A stretch of DNA of 64,000 nucleotides from Akkermansia muciniphila (lineage in GTDB: Bacteria; Verrucomicrobiota; Verrucomicrobiia; Limisphaerales; UBA9464). Shown piece by piece: positions 1 through 9,460 of the stretch (its first letter is position 1; each line of letters begins with the position of its first letter). The notes below the pieces were generated by a model. That model made no database searches, was not told where the DNA came from, and worked only from the letters and a program-made list of their open reading frames with translations. The stretch is taken from the NCBI GenBank assembly GCA_945861565.1, contig CAMAUY010000003.1, positions 1 to 64,000 of the forward strand, written 5' to 3'. The translations under genes were made by a program, and so were the position numbers.

Positions 1-40
1 GCCCATGGAGGGCTCGACGGATGTCTCATGCGGTTCGACC

Positions 41-81
41 GCAGGGGCGCGCGAGCTGTGGCTCAAAGCACGCGCCCCTGC
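41..81. repeat. Inverted repeat near left edge
   Basis: Two 13-base arms (41-53 and 69-81) are reverse complements except for one position and enclose a 15-base loop. A second small hairpin (30-34 with 38-42) overlaps the left arm. There is no T tract, so an intrinsic terminator is not supported. It may belong to the end of a gene outside the window. From here to about 548 I see no gene, although frames stay open by chance. Confidence 0.5.
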
Positions 82-569
82 TCGTTTAGCTGGCGATCGA
101 ATGCCCAAAACCGTCCAAAATCACCCACACGAGTACACGAAGAGGCACAAATCTTTTATCCGAGGCAAAGTCCAGCGAGATATAGATGAGACTCTGGCGG
201 GCTGGAGTCAAGGGAACTCGATGGTCTATTTCCGTTGAAAATAGGAAAGGATCGGCCCGTTTCGGGACCGCGACGTTCGCGATTTTTCGTTCACCCACTG
301 CGAATTCAAAAAGCGAGTTTAGTTTGTCTTTACATAGTTCTTTTGGAGCTGATAAAAACAAAATCTTTTTTAATCCGAATTCCCAGTCAACTTCCTGTCT
401 CCTATCGCCCAGAGTGGCTCACTTGATCGTCGTTAACGGGTGGGAGGAGCCCAACCGCATCGGTTTGAGCTCCGGCATCCGAACTGTTTGGGGGCTGGGT
501 GGGGTGAGGAGCCAAATTGACAGTGTTTTCCGATCGATTTTAGTTCGGATGTCAGCTACTAGGAACAGG

Positions 570-3329
570 ATGGTCAACTTGCGCCGCAACGTTCTTCGCC
601 CGTTGTCCGTGTTTTCCGTTCGCCGACGGGGCGCCTGGGGGCTCGCGGTCGGGTTCGCGTCGGCCTTGATCGCTCAGAGCGCGGCGTGGTCCGCCACCGC
701 ACCGATCGCATCGAACGGGGTGTCACCACTGACCTTCGAACAGCATGTGCGGCCGATTCTCAAGGCGCATTGCTTCGATTGTCACGGCGAGGGCGACACG
801 CTGCGCGGCGGACTCGATCTGCGATTAAGGCGACTCATCGAACAGGGCGGTGAATCGGGGGCGGCCCTGGTTCCAGGTAAACCGGACGCGAGCCTCATTT
901 ACGAAAAGGTCCGCTCGGGCGAAATGCCAAAACGCGATCGTAAGCTTTCTGCCCAGGAAATCGAGACTCTCAAACAATGGATCCTGACTGGCGCCAACTC
1001 GGCGCGGGACGAACCCGCAACGCTTTCGGCGGGGATGCAGATCACGGCTGAAGAACGAGCGCATTGGGCCTTCCAACCCTCGCGCCGCCCGGCGGTTCCC
1101 AAGATCCCGGGTGCGCGCATCCGCAACTCGATCGATGCCTTCCTGGCGGCACGGCACGAATCCCAGCGCCTGACATTCTCGGCGGACGCTCCGCCGGCGA
1201 CTTGGGTGCGTCGCGCGTTCCTGGACCTCTGGGGATTGCCGCCAACCCCGTCCGATCTCGAGGCGTTCGCCCGGGACACTGCGCCCAATGCCTATGCGCG
1301 ATTGCTCGAACGCCTCATGCAATCGCCCCGCTATGGAGAACGGTGGGCACGACACTGGCTTGATATCGCCGGCTACGCCGATTCCGACGGCTATACGAAC
1401 GACGACTCGCCGCGACCCTATGCTTATAAATACCGCGATTACGTCATCCGATCGTTAAACCGAGATTTGCCGTTTGACCGATTCATCGTCGAGCAACTCG
1501 CGGGCGATGAACTCGCTTTGACAAAACACCGCGACCTGGAAGCGGCCGCCCAAGACCCTGTGACGCACGAATGGCTTGCTGCAACGGGCTTTCTGCGAAT
1601 GGCCGCCGATGGCACCGCCAGCGGCGGTGTGGATCAGGACACCGCTCGCAATCAGGTTGTCGCCGACACGCTCAAAATCGTTTCGACATCCTTGCTCGGG
1701 CTCTCGGTCGGTTGCGCACAGTGCCATGATCATCGCTACGACCCGATTCCACAGGCTGATTATTACCGACTCCGCGCTGTGTTTGAACCCGCCTATGACT
1801 GGAAAAACTGGCGCCGGCCCTCCGAGCGCCTGATTTCACTCTTCACGAGCGCCGATCGAGCGAAGGCCGTGGCGGTCGAAGAAGAGGCATCCAAACTCTC
1901 GAAGGAGAAAGAGACGAAACAAACCGAATTCATTGACGCGGCGCTCAAGAAGCATCTCGAAAAATTTGATTCCGTGCTCGGCGACGCACTGTGGACGGCC
2001 TTCAAGACCCCCGCCGGGCAACGGACCGCCGAGCAGAAGAAACTGTTCGCCGATCATCCCAGCGCCAACATTAACGCCGGTGTGCTCTACCAATACGACC
2101 CCAAGGCGGCCGACGAACTCAAGGCGAGGGATTCCAAAATCGCCGAAGTTCGCGCCCGCAAACCGGTTGAGGATTTTCTGAGCGTACTCACGGAACCGGT
2201 CGGCACCACACCCGTGACCTACCGGTTCCACCGAGGCGATCCCAAGCAACCCAAGGAGGCGATTCTCCCCGCGACGCTGTCGGTGCTTGCTCCGAGCGGT
2301 CATTCGGCCGACCTGCCATTGCCGTCGGAAAGCCCGCCCACCTCGCGACGCCGGCTCGCGTTCGCAAAGTGGGTGACGAGTCCGAGCAATCCCCTTCTGG
2401 CGCGAATTATTGTCAATCGCGTGTGGATGCACCATTTCGGCCGGGGCTTGGTCGGTACGCCGGCGGATTTTGGTCTGCAAGGCGAACGCCCGTCCCATCC
2501 CGAGTTGCTCGACTGGCTCGCCGCCGCATTTGTGGCGCCGTTGAATGATGACCCGGATTCGCTTGGCCTGGGCTGGAGCTTGAAACGTTTGCACCATCTC
2601 ATCATGACGTCGACCGCCTACCGGCAGTCTTCCGCGCGCGACGCGGCGATGGAGGAACGCGATCCGGAAAATCGACTGTATTGGCGGATGCCCCTTCAGC
2701 GCCTCGATGCCGAAACCATTCGCGATTCCCAGCTCGCGGTCAGCGGCGCACTGAGCGACCGAATGTACGGGCCGCCTGTCCCGGTCCGCGAGGATGCCGT
2801 GGGCCAGATCGTCGTGGGTATCGACAAGAAACAAGGCGACAATAAAATGCCGGTCGAAGTCGCGATGGGCGGGGAGGAGTTCCGGCGCAGCATCTACGTC
2901 GAAGTGCGCCGGAGCCGCCCGTTGGCTTTCTTGAACACCTTCGACGCTCCGGTGATGGAGGTGAATTGTGAGCGGCGAACAAGTTCCACGGTCGCCCCCC
3001 AATCGCTCATGCTCATGAACAGCGACGTTGCACTCCAGCAGGCAGAGCTTTTCGCCGACCGCCTCCGCCGCGACGCGGGGCCGTTTCGCGAGTCGCGGAT
3101 CGAACGAGCGTGGCGACTGGCCTTTGGTCGACCCCCGATGCGGGATGAATTTCAGTCGGCACTCGAATTCCTGGATCGGCAAACCGCCACGATCAACGCT
3201 CGGGTGGCCGGGCAACCGGATGCCGCTGGAAAAGTCCCCGCTTCATCGGCCACGACACCGGAGGAGCAAGCGATGCGGAGTTTGTGTCAGACGTTGCTCA
3301 GTTCGAATGAATTCCTATACCTGGATTGA
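570..3329 (+). CDS. PSD-family protein with planctomycete cytochrome c, DUF1549 and DUF1553 (pair 1)
   Basis: Large exported protein of about 919 residues. The N-terminus is basic and then hydrophobic (signal peptide). A planctomycete-type cytochrome c motif CFDCH lies at about residues 68-72. DUF1549 follows, containing YGERWARHWLD and a second heme-like motif GCAQCHDH near residue 382. DUF1553 comes last (VNRVWMHHFGRGLV, HPELLDWL, then an NSDVALQQAE tail). The family is very abundant in Planctomycetes and Verrucomicrobia and is thought to act in extracytoplasmic redox or carbohydrate degradation; the exact reaction is unknown. The frame is open from 186. I prefer ATG 570, which has AGGA five bases upstream and leaves a sensible signal peptide; ATG 549 is also possible. 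The partner DUF1501 gene starts 6 bases after the stop. Confidence 0.9.
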   Translation: MVNLRRNVLRPLSVFSVRRRGAWGLAVGFASALIAQSAAWSATAPIASNGVSPLTFEQHVRPILKAHCFDCHGEGDTLRGGLDLRLRRLIEQGGESGAALVPGKPDASLIYEKVRSGEMPKRDRKLSAQEIETLKQWILTGANSARDEPATLSAGMQITAEERAHWAFQPSRRPAVPKIPGARIRNSIDAFLAARHESQRLTFSADAPPATWVRRAFLDLWGLPPTPSDLEAFARDTAPNAYARLLERLMQSPRYGERWARHWLDIAGYADSDGYTNDDSPRPYAYKYRDYVIRSLNRDLPFDRFIVEQLAGDELALTKHRDLEAAAQDPVTHEWLAATGFLRMAADGTASGGVDQDTARNQVVADTLKIVSTSLLGLSVGCAQCHDHRYDPIPQADYYRLRAVFEPAYDWKNWRRPSERLISLFTSADRAKAVAVEEEASKLSKEKETKQTEFIDAALKKHLEKFDSVLGDALWTAFKTPAGQRTAEQKKLFADHPSANINAGVLYQYDPKAADELKARDSKIAEVRARKPVEDFLSVLTEPVGTTPVTYRFHRGDPKQPKEAILPATLSVLAPSGHSADLPLPSESPPTSRRRLAFAKWVTSPSNPLLARIIVNRVWMHHFGRGLVGTPADFGLQGERPSHPELLDWLAAAFVAPLNDDPDSLGLGWSLKRLHHLIMTSTAYRQSSARDAAMEERDPENRLYWRMPLQRLDAETIRDSQLAVSGALSDRMYGPPVPVREDAVGQIVVGIDKKQGDNKMPVEVAMGGEEFRRSIYVEVRRSRPLAFLNTFDAPVMEVNCERRTSSTVAPQSLMLMNSDVALQQAELFADRLRRDAGPFRESRIERAWRLAFGRPPMRDEFQSALEFLDRQTATINARVAGQPDAAGKVPASSATTPEEQAMRSLCQTLLSSNEFLYLD

Positions 3330-3335
3330 ATTCCC

Positions 3336-4781
3336 ATGAACCCGAATTCGTTGTATACGCGACGCCAATTCCTTGAGCAAAACGCCCTTGGCGTTGGCAG
3401 CATCGCCCTCGCCTGCATGCTCCGCAACGACGGCCTTCTCGCCACCCCTCCCGCCGTGCCACGCATGGCTCAGTCCTTTGACCTGAAACCCAAGATACCG
3501 GGGACCCGAGGTCGGGCGCGCGCCATGATCTCCCTGTTCATGCACGGCGGGCCGAGTCACGTGGATCTCTTTGATCCAAAGCCCGAACTAAGCCGTCGCA
3601 GTGGCGGGGATTATTCCGGTGAAATCACTTTCAGCTTCGTCGATCGCGCGAGCAAAAAACTTTTTGGCAGTCCGTGGCAGTTTCGACAACACGGCGCTTC
3701 CGGCACGGCCGTTTCGGAACTGCTTCCCCATTTTGCAGGAATCGTCGATGACGTCTGCCTGATCCGCTCGATGCACACGGATATCAACGGCCACGAGCCT
3801 TCTATTTGGTCCATGAATACGGGCCGTGCTCAACCCGGCCGACCCGCATTGGGTTCCTGGGTCACCTACGCCCTCGGCAATCCGAGCCGGGATTTGCCCG
3901 CGTATGTGGTCCTGACCGATCCCGGCGGACATCCCGTTGATGGCGCGCGCAATTGGTCGAATGGCTGGATGCCCCCGCTTTTCCAGGGCACGGTGGTGCG
4001 CTCCCGTGAACCCCGGATTTTGAATCTCGACGCGCCTCCGTTTTTGCAAGGGGAGTTACAACGGCAGAATCTGCAGTTTCTCGAGAAGATAAACCGCGAA
4101 CATCTGGCCCGGCATCCCGGCGAATCCGATCTCGAAGCGCGAATCGCCAGCTATGAACTCGCCGCGCACATGCAGCTCGCCGCCAAGGAAGCACTCGATT
4201 TATCCGGCGAATCCGAAGCCACACAAAAGCTCTATGGGCTGGACGATCCAATTACGAAGGAGTACGGCACCCGCTGCCTGCTCGCCCGGCGCCTGATCGA
4301 GCGGGGTGTCCGTTTCGTCCAGTTGTTTGTGAACGGGCAAATCTGGGACAACCACGAAAATATCCGGAAAGGTCTCGCCGATTGTTGTCGAAAGACGGAT
4401 CGCCCGTCGGCCGCTCTCGTCATGGATCTCAAAGCGCGTGGCCTTCTTGACACCACGATCGTTCATTGGGGTGGAGAAATCGGCCGGCTTCCCGTCACGG
4501 AAAACCACGGCGCTGCGGAGAAGGCTGGCCGTGATCACAACGGGCAGGGCTTCAGCACCTGGTTGGCCGGCGGTGGCATTCGCGGAGGAACCGTCTATGG
4601 CGCAACCGACGAGTTCGGGCACAAAGCGGTCGAAAATCGGGTCAGCCCAAATGACTACCACGCGACACTCCTGCATCTTTTCGGATTCGACCACTCCGAA
4701 CTCGCATTTCACTACAATGGACAGCCACAACATCTCACCGATGGGAAGCCCTCCCGGGTGATCCACGAAATCATGGGTTAA
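3336..4781 (+). CDS. DUF1501 domain protein (pair 1)
   Basis: Protein of 481 residues that fills the DUF1501 family, an alkaline-phosphatase/sulfatase-like fold. The N-terminus TRRQFLEQNALGVGSIAL looks like a Tat-type signal (RR followed by a hydrophobic stretch), so export in folded form is likely. Family landmarks visible are SLFMHGGPSHVDLFDPKPEL near the start, an active-site-like WGGEIGRLP in the C-terminal third, AGRDHN, and a C-terminal H-L-T-D-G-K segment. It starts 6 bases after the PSD gene, so the two are one transcript; this partnership recurs three more times in the window. The substrate is unknown. A palindrome begins at the last base of its stop codon. Confidence 0.9.
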   Translation: MNPNSLYTRRQFLEQNALGVGSIALACMLRNDGLLATPPAVPRMAQSFDLKPKIPGTRGRARAMISLFMHGGPSHVDLFDPKPELSRRSGGDYSGEITFSFVDRASKKLFGSPWQFRQHGASGTAVSELLPHFAGIVDDVCLIRSMHTDINGHEPSIWSMNTGRAQPGRPALGSWVTYALGNPSRDLPAYVVLTDPGGHPVDGARNWSNGWMPPLFQGTVVRSREPRILNLDAPPFLQGELQRQNLQFLEKINREHLARHPGESDLEARIASYELAAHMQLAAKEALDLSGESEATQKLYGLDDPITKEYGTRCLLARRLIERGVRFVQLFVNGQIWDNHENIRKGLADCCRKTDRPSAALVMDLKARGLLDTTIVHWGGEIGRLPVTENHGAAEKAGRDHNGQGFSTWLAGGGIRGGTVYGATDEFGHKAVENRVSPNDYHATLLHLFGFDHSELAFHYNGQPQHLTDGKPSRVIHEIMG

Positions 4782-4948
4782 GGCCGCTTGAAGCGGCCCT
4801 GGACAGTTCCTCTGCCACCCTGAAAAATGGCCAATCTCCAGCGGCAGGCCGGATGCCTGCCCCACATCCGCTTGGCCGCAGGCTGCGCAACGGAGGCAAT
4901 TTGTGCGCCAGATTGGCCAATCTGCAAGGCCGCTTGAGGCGGCCCTGG
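4781..4948. repeat. Palindromic repeat cluster after pair 1
   Basis: Two near-identical copies of a 21-22 base palindromic unit (4781-4802 and 4927-4948; core GGCCGCTTGAAGCGGCC in copy 1, one base different in copy 2) flank about 125 bases. Within this is a perfect 14-base palindrome AGATTGGCCAATCT (4910-4923) whose half-site recurs at 4828-4837. The first unit overlaps the stop codon of the DUF1501 gene and could act as a terminator-like hairpin, but no T run follows. The rest of the gap to 5126 holds no gene that I can recognise. Confidence 0.7.
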
Positions 4949-5126
4949 CTTGGCCACTGCGCGTTCCGGTTCAGCTCCAATGCGGTATACGCCAAGCAGG
5001 AGGGAACGATCACAACCCATCTAAAACGGCGAATCCACTCCCGGCATCCAAGATCACGTCTGACGACAGTTGCGGAAAGGTGTTGCTACGCATTTGCATC
5101 GAGCATGGCGACAGGGGCTACTTCCT

Positions 5127-8100
5127 TTACTGGGTCAGGTAACGGAATAACCCGCGCAACTCCGCATCGGTCAATTCTCGCAACAAGCCCTCCGGCATCA
5201 TGGAATCGGAACTCGTTTCCCGGACCTGAATGTCGGCCAATGGGATCGTGACGGCCTCAGTGAGGGTTTTCAATCGAATGGAAGACCCGTCCTCGCCCGC
5301 AAGGATTCCCGATTGCAGCTGCCCATCCCGCGTCGTGATGAACACTTGCTGAAAGTCTTTTGGCACCACCGCATTCGGATCAGCCACGTTGGACAAAAGC
5401 TCGCCGAGACTGTCGAGATGTCCTCGAAGTTCGGGACCGATCTTGCTCCCCTGCCCTGGGTTCATATGGCAGACGGCGCACAATCGTTGAAAAAGATCGC
5501 TCCCCACCTTTGCGTCCGCTCGGTCAACCGCGTCCTTGCCAAGTACCCGCAGATACCCCTCGATCTGCTTTCGAAGATCGTCACCCGTGGCCTTGACGGA
5601 ACCCCAATTCAAGGCCAACCACCGGTCAAACACCGGATCTTTGAGCCCCTGAATCAGCCGCGCGATGGGTGGCGTAATCTCCTGCCGCGAGACTTTTCCG
5701 GAATCGATTGCTGTCAACAGCGCCCGCACCTGCTGAGGGCGGGCCACCAGGGTACTCATCGCTTCACGCCGTTCATCACGGTTGAACGAAGCAAACGATG
5801 CGAGCACGGCGGGAGCTACGCGGGGATCGTCGAAAACTCGGAGTGCCTGAATCGATGGAACGCGCAGCGGCCCCGATGAGCGCGTCAAGCTGAGAAACAC
5901 ATCGAGAGCCTGGGCATCCTTTCGCCGGGCAAGGGAATCGAGTGCTGCCCTTCGACTCTCCATCAGTGCGTCAGAATCCATCAGGATCGAACGCGATTCC
6001 TGCAGTGCGGCTTCGCCACCAAACGTGACGGAAACCGCTCGGGCTGCTTCCCGAATTGCCGGGGCGGGCGACGTCTGAATCCTTGCATAGATCCGATCCC
6101 AATTAGCCGGTGCCGGAAACAGTGCATAGCCCTCTAATCCCGTGCGTATCCCGCTCAGTATGTCGCTGCGGATCGCATCGCTCGCGGGCCCCAAAACCGT
6201 CGTCAGCGATTCCATCGCACGGCTCGGACGCTCCACCTCGTTTAACGCCACCGCGGTAATTCTTCGCGCCATGAATTGGCGGACCTGCGGGAGGCGACAG
6301 GTAGCAATCAGGTCAGCCCCCCGTTGGGTGTCTGCCGCAACGGCGGGCTCGATTCCCATCCAGATCATGAGGGGCAAATTGGGGTCGGCCGCATCTTCCG
6401 CGTGCCCGAGGAGAGCCCTGGCAACAGACCACCGATCTCCCACGGGCAATCGTTGCAAGGCGCTGGCCAACGCCAGCCGCGTCAATGGCGTTGTCCCGCT
6501 GCGGGCCAGTTGCTCAAGTCGAGCCAACGTCGCCTTGGATGGATGGCGATTCTCACACAAAAACTGGACCGCCCACCACTGCACGTGCTCGTTCTCATCG
6601 TCCAGCAAACGCAAGAGCAAGGGCTCATCGGAACCCCCGATCGCATGCAACGCCCAGAGAGCTCGCAACCGGCGCGGCACATCCGAGGATTCCGCGAGCA
6701 GGGAACGTATCGCGCCCCCCGTACCGGCCGCCAACGTGGAGTTCGCCGCTCGTTCTTGGAGCAGTCGGCGCGCATGACGCGAGAACCACTCGTTCCGGTG
6801 TCCGAGATAGGCGATGAGTCGCGTATCGGAGGCCCGCGCTAAGTCCAAATCCGTGACGCGTTCTGGTTGGCCATACGTTAGCTTATAGACGCGGCCACTG
6901 CTCCGAAACACGCCGTCGTGGTCGTGGCATTCCCCGAAATCATTCCAGTCCGACACGAACACGCCGCCATCCGGCCCCGACTTCAAAGCCGTACCCCGAA
7001 ACCAGGGGTCGTTGGCATCGAGAAAGTCCTGACCATGACGCGCAACGTATCCAGACCCCCGGCGTTCAAAGTAGTCATTGTTCACGCGCCGCCCGTGGGT
7101 ATTGCACTGGAAGATGGTACCGCGATACCGATCGGGCCAATTGTCGCCGAGATAGATCATCGCACCGCAATGCGAATGGCCCCCGCCCAGCCGGTCGCGT
7201 TCCGGGGTGGAGATCCGGGACGCGATCCATCCTTCTCTCCAGTTCGCTCCGCCGAAGTGCAGATGATCCGCGCAGATCGGCAATGTGTCGTAGGCGTACG
7301 GATTAAAACCGGCTCCTGCCGTCCGCTCATATACGGCCCCCGGAACCAAGTGCCAGAGATGGCCATTTACATTGTTCCCAATAAACGCTTGACCGTTTTC
7401 ATCCCAATCCAGGCCCCACGGGTTCACCATACCGCGAACGACCACCTCAAAGACATGGCGTGTGGGATGATAACGCCAAACGGAGCAGTCCAAAGGAATG
7501 CGCTCGGAGTCGGCAGTGCCCGGGCGGCCCACTCGCGAAATATTGTGCATTCCATGCCGGCCGTATAACCAACCATCAGGACCCCAAGCCAAGCCGTTAA
7601 CCATGTTGTGGACGCAGTTTAGGGACCACCCATCCAGACGAACTTCCGCCGGGCCATCGGGCACCCCATCCCCATCCCGATCGGGAATAAACAAAAGTTC
7701 CGGCAGAGATAACAGCCAGACGCCACCGAATCCGAGCGCGATACTGGTCAAACGCCGTCCGTTCGCGAGAAAGACCTGACGATGATCCGCGCGGCTATCG
7801 CCGTCCTGATCGGTGAACATCACCACGCGGTCCTGCTCGGAATGCGTGTAGTCCGGATAAGAAAAGCACTCAACCGCCCAAAGTCTTCCGCGGTCATCTA
7901 AATCGAAATCCACCGGCTGGTGTAAATCCGGCTCGCCGGCGAAAAGCGATACGTTGAACCCCTCCGGCACACGCATTCTCCGGGCGGATTCGGCCGGCGC
8001 GAGGGGCTTCTCATTGTGCTTCTTGGTATTGATCAGTCCAGCCGGCAATCCATCGCCCTCATCCGCCGCCTGGATTGCGATGGGAGAGTGGACCAGGAAG

Positions 8101-8189
8101 GCCCACCCGAGCGCGCCGCCAATCGCTGCGCGAACCGTGCTCGGAGCGCGCTTCCACGGGTTACGCCGCCTGACAGGAATCGAGATCAT
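5127..8189 (-). CDS. PVC-type heme-binding CxxCH protein (propeller, HEAT and cytochrome c)
   Basis: Exported protein of 1020 residues. After a signal peptide comes a sorbosone-dehydrogenase-like beta-propeller (segments such as GFNVSLFAGEPDLHQPVDFD and DQDGDSRADHRQVF). A long alpha-helical HEAT-like region about residues 470-860 follows. A C-terminal cytochrome c domain carries the CAVCH heme motif and a conserved PKDFQQVFITTRDGQ segment. This is the typical length and order for the family in Planctomycetes and Verrucomicrobia. Members are presumed to oxidise sugars or polyols outside the cytoplasm and pass electrons to the heme; no substrate is established. It is transcribed divergently from dgoK, from which it is separated by about 170 bases. 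Confidence 0.88.
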   Translation of the reverse strand: MISIPVRRRNPWKRAPSTVRAAIGGALGWAFLVHSPIAIQAADEGDGLPAGLINTKKHNEKPLAPAESARRMRVPEGFNVSLFAGEPDLHQPVDFDLDDRGRLWAVECFSYPDYTHSEQDRVVMFTDQDGDSRADHRQVFLANGRRLTSIALGFGGVWLLSLPELLFIPDRDGDGVPDGPAEVRLDGWSLNCVHNMVNGLAWGPDGWLYGRHGMHNISRVGRPGTADSERIPLDCSVWRYHPTRHVFEVVVRGMVNPWGLDWDENGQAFIGNNVNGHLWHLVPGAVYERTAGAGFNPYAYDTLPICADHLHFGGANWREGWIASRISTPERDRLGGGHSHCGAMIYLGDNWPDRYRGTIFQCNTHGRRVNNDYFERRGSGYVARHGQDFLDANDPWFRGTALKSGPDGGVFVSDWNDFGECHDHDGVFRSSGRVYKLTYGQPERVTDLDLARASDTRLIAYLGHRNEWFSRHARRLLQERAANSTLAAGTGGAIRSLLAESSDVPRRLRALWALHAIGGSDEPLLLRLLDDENEHVQWWAVQFLCENRHPSKATLARLEQLARSGTTPLTRLALASALQRLPVGDRWSVARALLGHAEDAADPNLPLMIWMGIEPAVAADTQRGADLIATCRLPQVRQFMARRITAVALNEVERPSRAMESLTTVLGPASDAIRSDILSGIRTGLEGYALFPAPANWDRIYARIQTSPAPAIREAARAVSVTFGGEAALQESRSILMDSDALMESRRAALDSLARRKDAQALDVFLSLTRSSGPLRVPSIQALRVFDDPRVAPAVLASFASFNRDERREAMSTLVARPQQVRALLTAIDSGKVSRQEITPPIARLIQGLKDPVFDRWLALNWGSVKATGDDLRKQIEGYLRVLGKDAVDRADAKVGSDLFQRLCAVCHMNPGQGSKIGPELRGHLDSLGELLSNVADPNAVVPKDFQQVFITTRDGQLQSGILAGEDGSSIRLKTLTEAVTIPLADIQVRETSSDSMMPEGLLRELTDAELRGLFRYLTQ

Positions 8190-8362
8190 AAGACAGAGGG
8201 CGCACCCGCGTTGCGATTGAAGACATTACAAGAACGTTTGCTTTGATAAAGATCGTCAAGTTTGCAAAGGAACTCTTTCCACTTCAGGGTCTCGACCGCA
8301 ACCCATTCGACGGTTGAGTCCCGGGTTGGGGCGGACGGTGAGATTACTCTTTTTGACAAACT

Positions 8363-9301
8363 ATGAAACCAAACGGCCCGGTGGCAAGCATCACTTCCCC
8401 TCGCTCTCGATTCGTAAGTTGCGATTGGGGGACTTCAAACCTTCGACTCCGATTGGTGAATGACTCGGGCGACGTGGAACGGGAGATTCTTTCGGGAGAC
8501 GGCACTGCAAAACTCGCGGCTCTCGAAGGAGATCGCGCCAGCGTTTTTCGTGATACGTTGCTCCGCCGTCTCGCAGAACTTTCCGCGCCAGCCTCCCTGC
8601 CCGTTGTCCTATCGGGCATGGCCAGTTCAACGATCGGGTGGCGTGAACTTCCGTATGCCCGGGTTCCTTTCGCTCTCGACGGATCCGATGCCGTACACTG
8701 CAAGATCAACGAGCGATTTTGGCTGATTTCGGGCCTTTGCTCGGCCGTGGACATTTTGCGTGGCGAAGAGACGGAAGCCGTCGGACTTGCGGCCTGGCTC
8801 GGGCCGAAACTTCCGAGCGCGGCGGTGTTTGTCTTGCCCGGGACACACTCGAAGCATCTGGAGATTCGCGAGGGTGCCATCGTTGATTTTAAAACCTATA
8901 TGACGGGTGAGCTATTCGATTTGCTCGCGCGTCAGAGTGTTTTACGGCATTCGGTGAATACGGATTCCGAATTCGAACCGGACGCCTTTGCGGACGGAGT
9001 TCTTGAATCAGCGCGCCCCCTGTTATCGAGCCTCTTTCGCGTTCGAACTCGACAGGTCCTCGACCGGCAGACGCCCGCATCCAACACGTCATTTCTGAGT
9101 GGGATTTTAGTCGGCGCCGAATTGAATGCGTTGCGAGCTCAACGTCAACCGATCGTCATTGCGGTCGGGAAGCAACTTCGCCGGTCGTACCAAACAGCCG
9201 CGGAAGTCCTCGGATTCGGTGATCAAGTCACGTTCGCGAGCTCGGAGCACCTGTCGGTGATGGGACAATCGGTGCTGCTCAACGGGCTGTTGTCGACTTA
9301 A
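8363..9301 (+). CDS. dgoK: 2-dehydro-3-deoxygalactonokinase
   Basis: Protein of 312 residues matching the DgoK family, which phosphorylates 2-keto-3-deoxygalactonate with ATP in the De Ley-Doudoroff type galactonate pathway. Recognisable signatures are the N-terminal CDWGTSNLRLRLV phosphate-binding motif of the ASKHA fold, LPGTHSKHLEI, and FKTYMTGELFDLL. The usual neighbours (aldolase DgoA, dehydratase DgoD) are absent, so the gene stands alone between a PVC-type CxxCH gene and a convergent secreted-protein gene. A degenerate copy of its last 60 bases lies at 12124-12183. Confidence 0.88.
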   Translation: MKPNGPVASITSPRSRFVSCDWGTSNLRLRLVNDSGDVEREILSGDGTAKLAALEGDRASVFRDTLLRRLAELSAPASLPVVLSGMASSTIGWRELPYARVPFALDGSDAVHCKINERFWLISGLCSAVDILRGEETEAVGLAAWLGPKLPSAAVFVLPGTHSKHLEIREGAIVDFKTYMTGELFDLLARQSVLRHSVNTDSEFEPDAFADGVLESARPLLSSLFRVRTRQVLDRQTPASNTSFLSGILVGAELNALRAQRQPIVIAVGKQLRRSYQTAAEVLGFGDQVTFASSEHLSVMGQSVLLNGLLST

Positions 9302-9313
9302 AGGGACATTCCG

Positions 9314-9460
9314 CTATGGTCCATTCCTGGCCCGATAGAAACGGGAGGAGTCTGTTGCGTTCGAGTCGATAATAGTGATCGAGACGGACGAAAGATTGGT
9401 CGTGAGCAACCAGATCCATTTTGGAATCACCAAGCTGGTCGAATATTCAATGATGTAGTC
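9314..9460 (-). pseudogene. Cut-off C-terminal domain of the adjacent Ig-like protein
   Basis: Directly after the TAA stop of the upstream minus-strand gene (9461-9463) the same frame stays open for 48 codons to a TAG at 9314-9316. The translation continues a recognisable verrucomicrobial C-terminal module: DYIIEYSTSL, a tryptophan pair, LLTTN, then DSNATDSSRFYRAR. In intact relatives this follows an LTGxxG segment, and the gene here ends exactly in LTGASG. So this stretch is the missing end of the protein, separated by a single nonsense codon. It also accounts for the whole gap after dgoK. A sequencing error or stop readthrough would be alternative explanations. Confidence 0.75.

Noticed and set aside
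5..238. Short plus-strand ORF at the left edge
   Set aside because: Overlaps an inverted repeat; no homology or ribosome-binding site.
186..569. N-terminal extension of PSD pair 1 back to position 186
   Set aside because: The extension contains no signal peptide or homology; ATG 570 with AGGA upstream gives a normal export signal.
1836..3215. 459-codon minus-strand ORF opposite PSD pair 1
   Set aside because: Antisense to conserved DUF1549/DUF1553 sequence; composition is that of a shadow frame.
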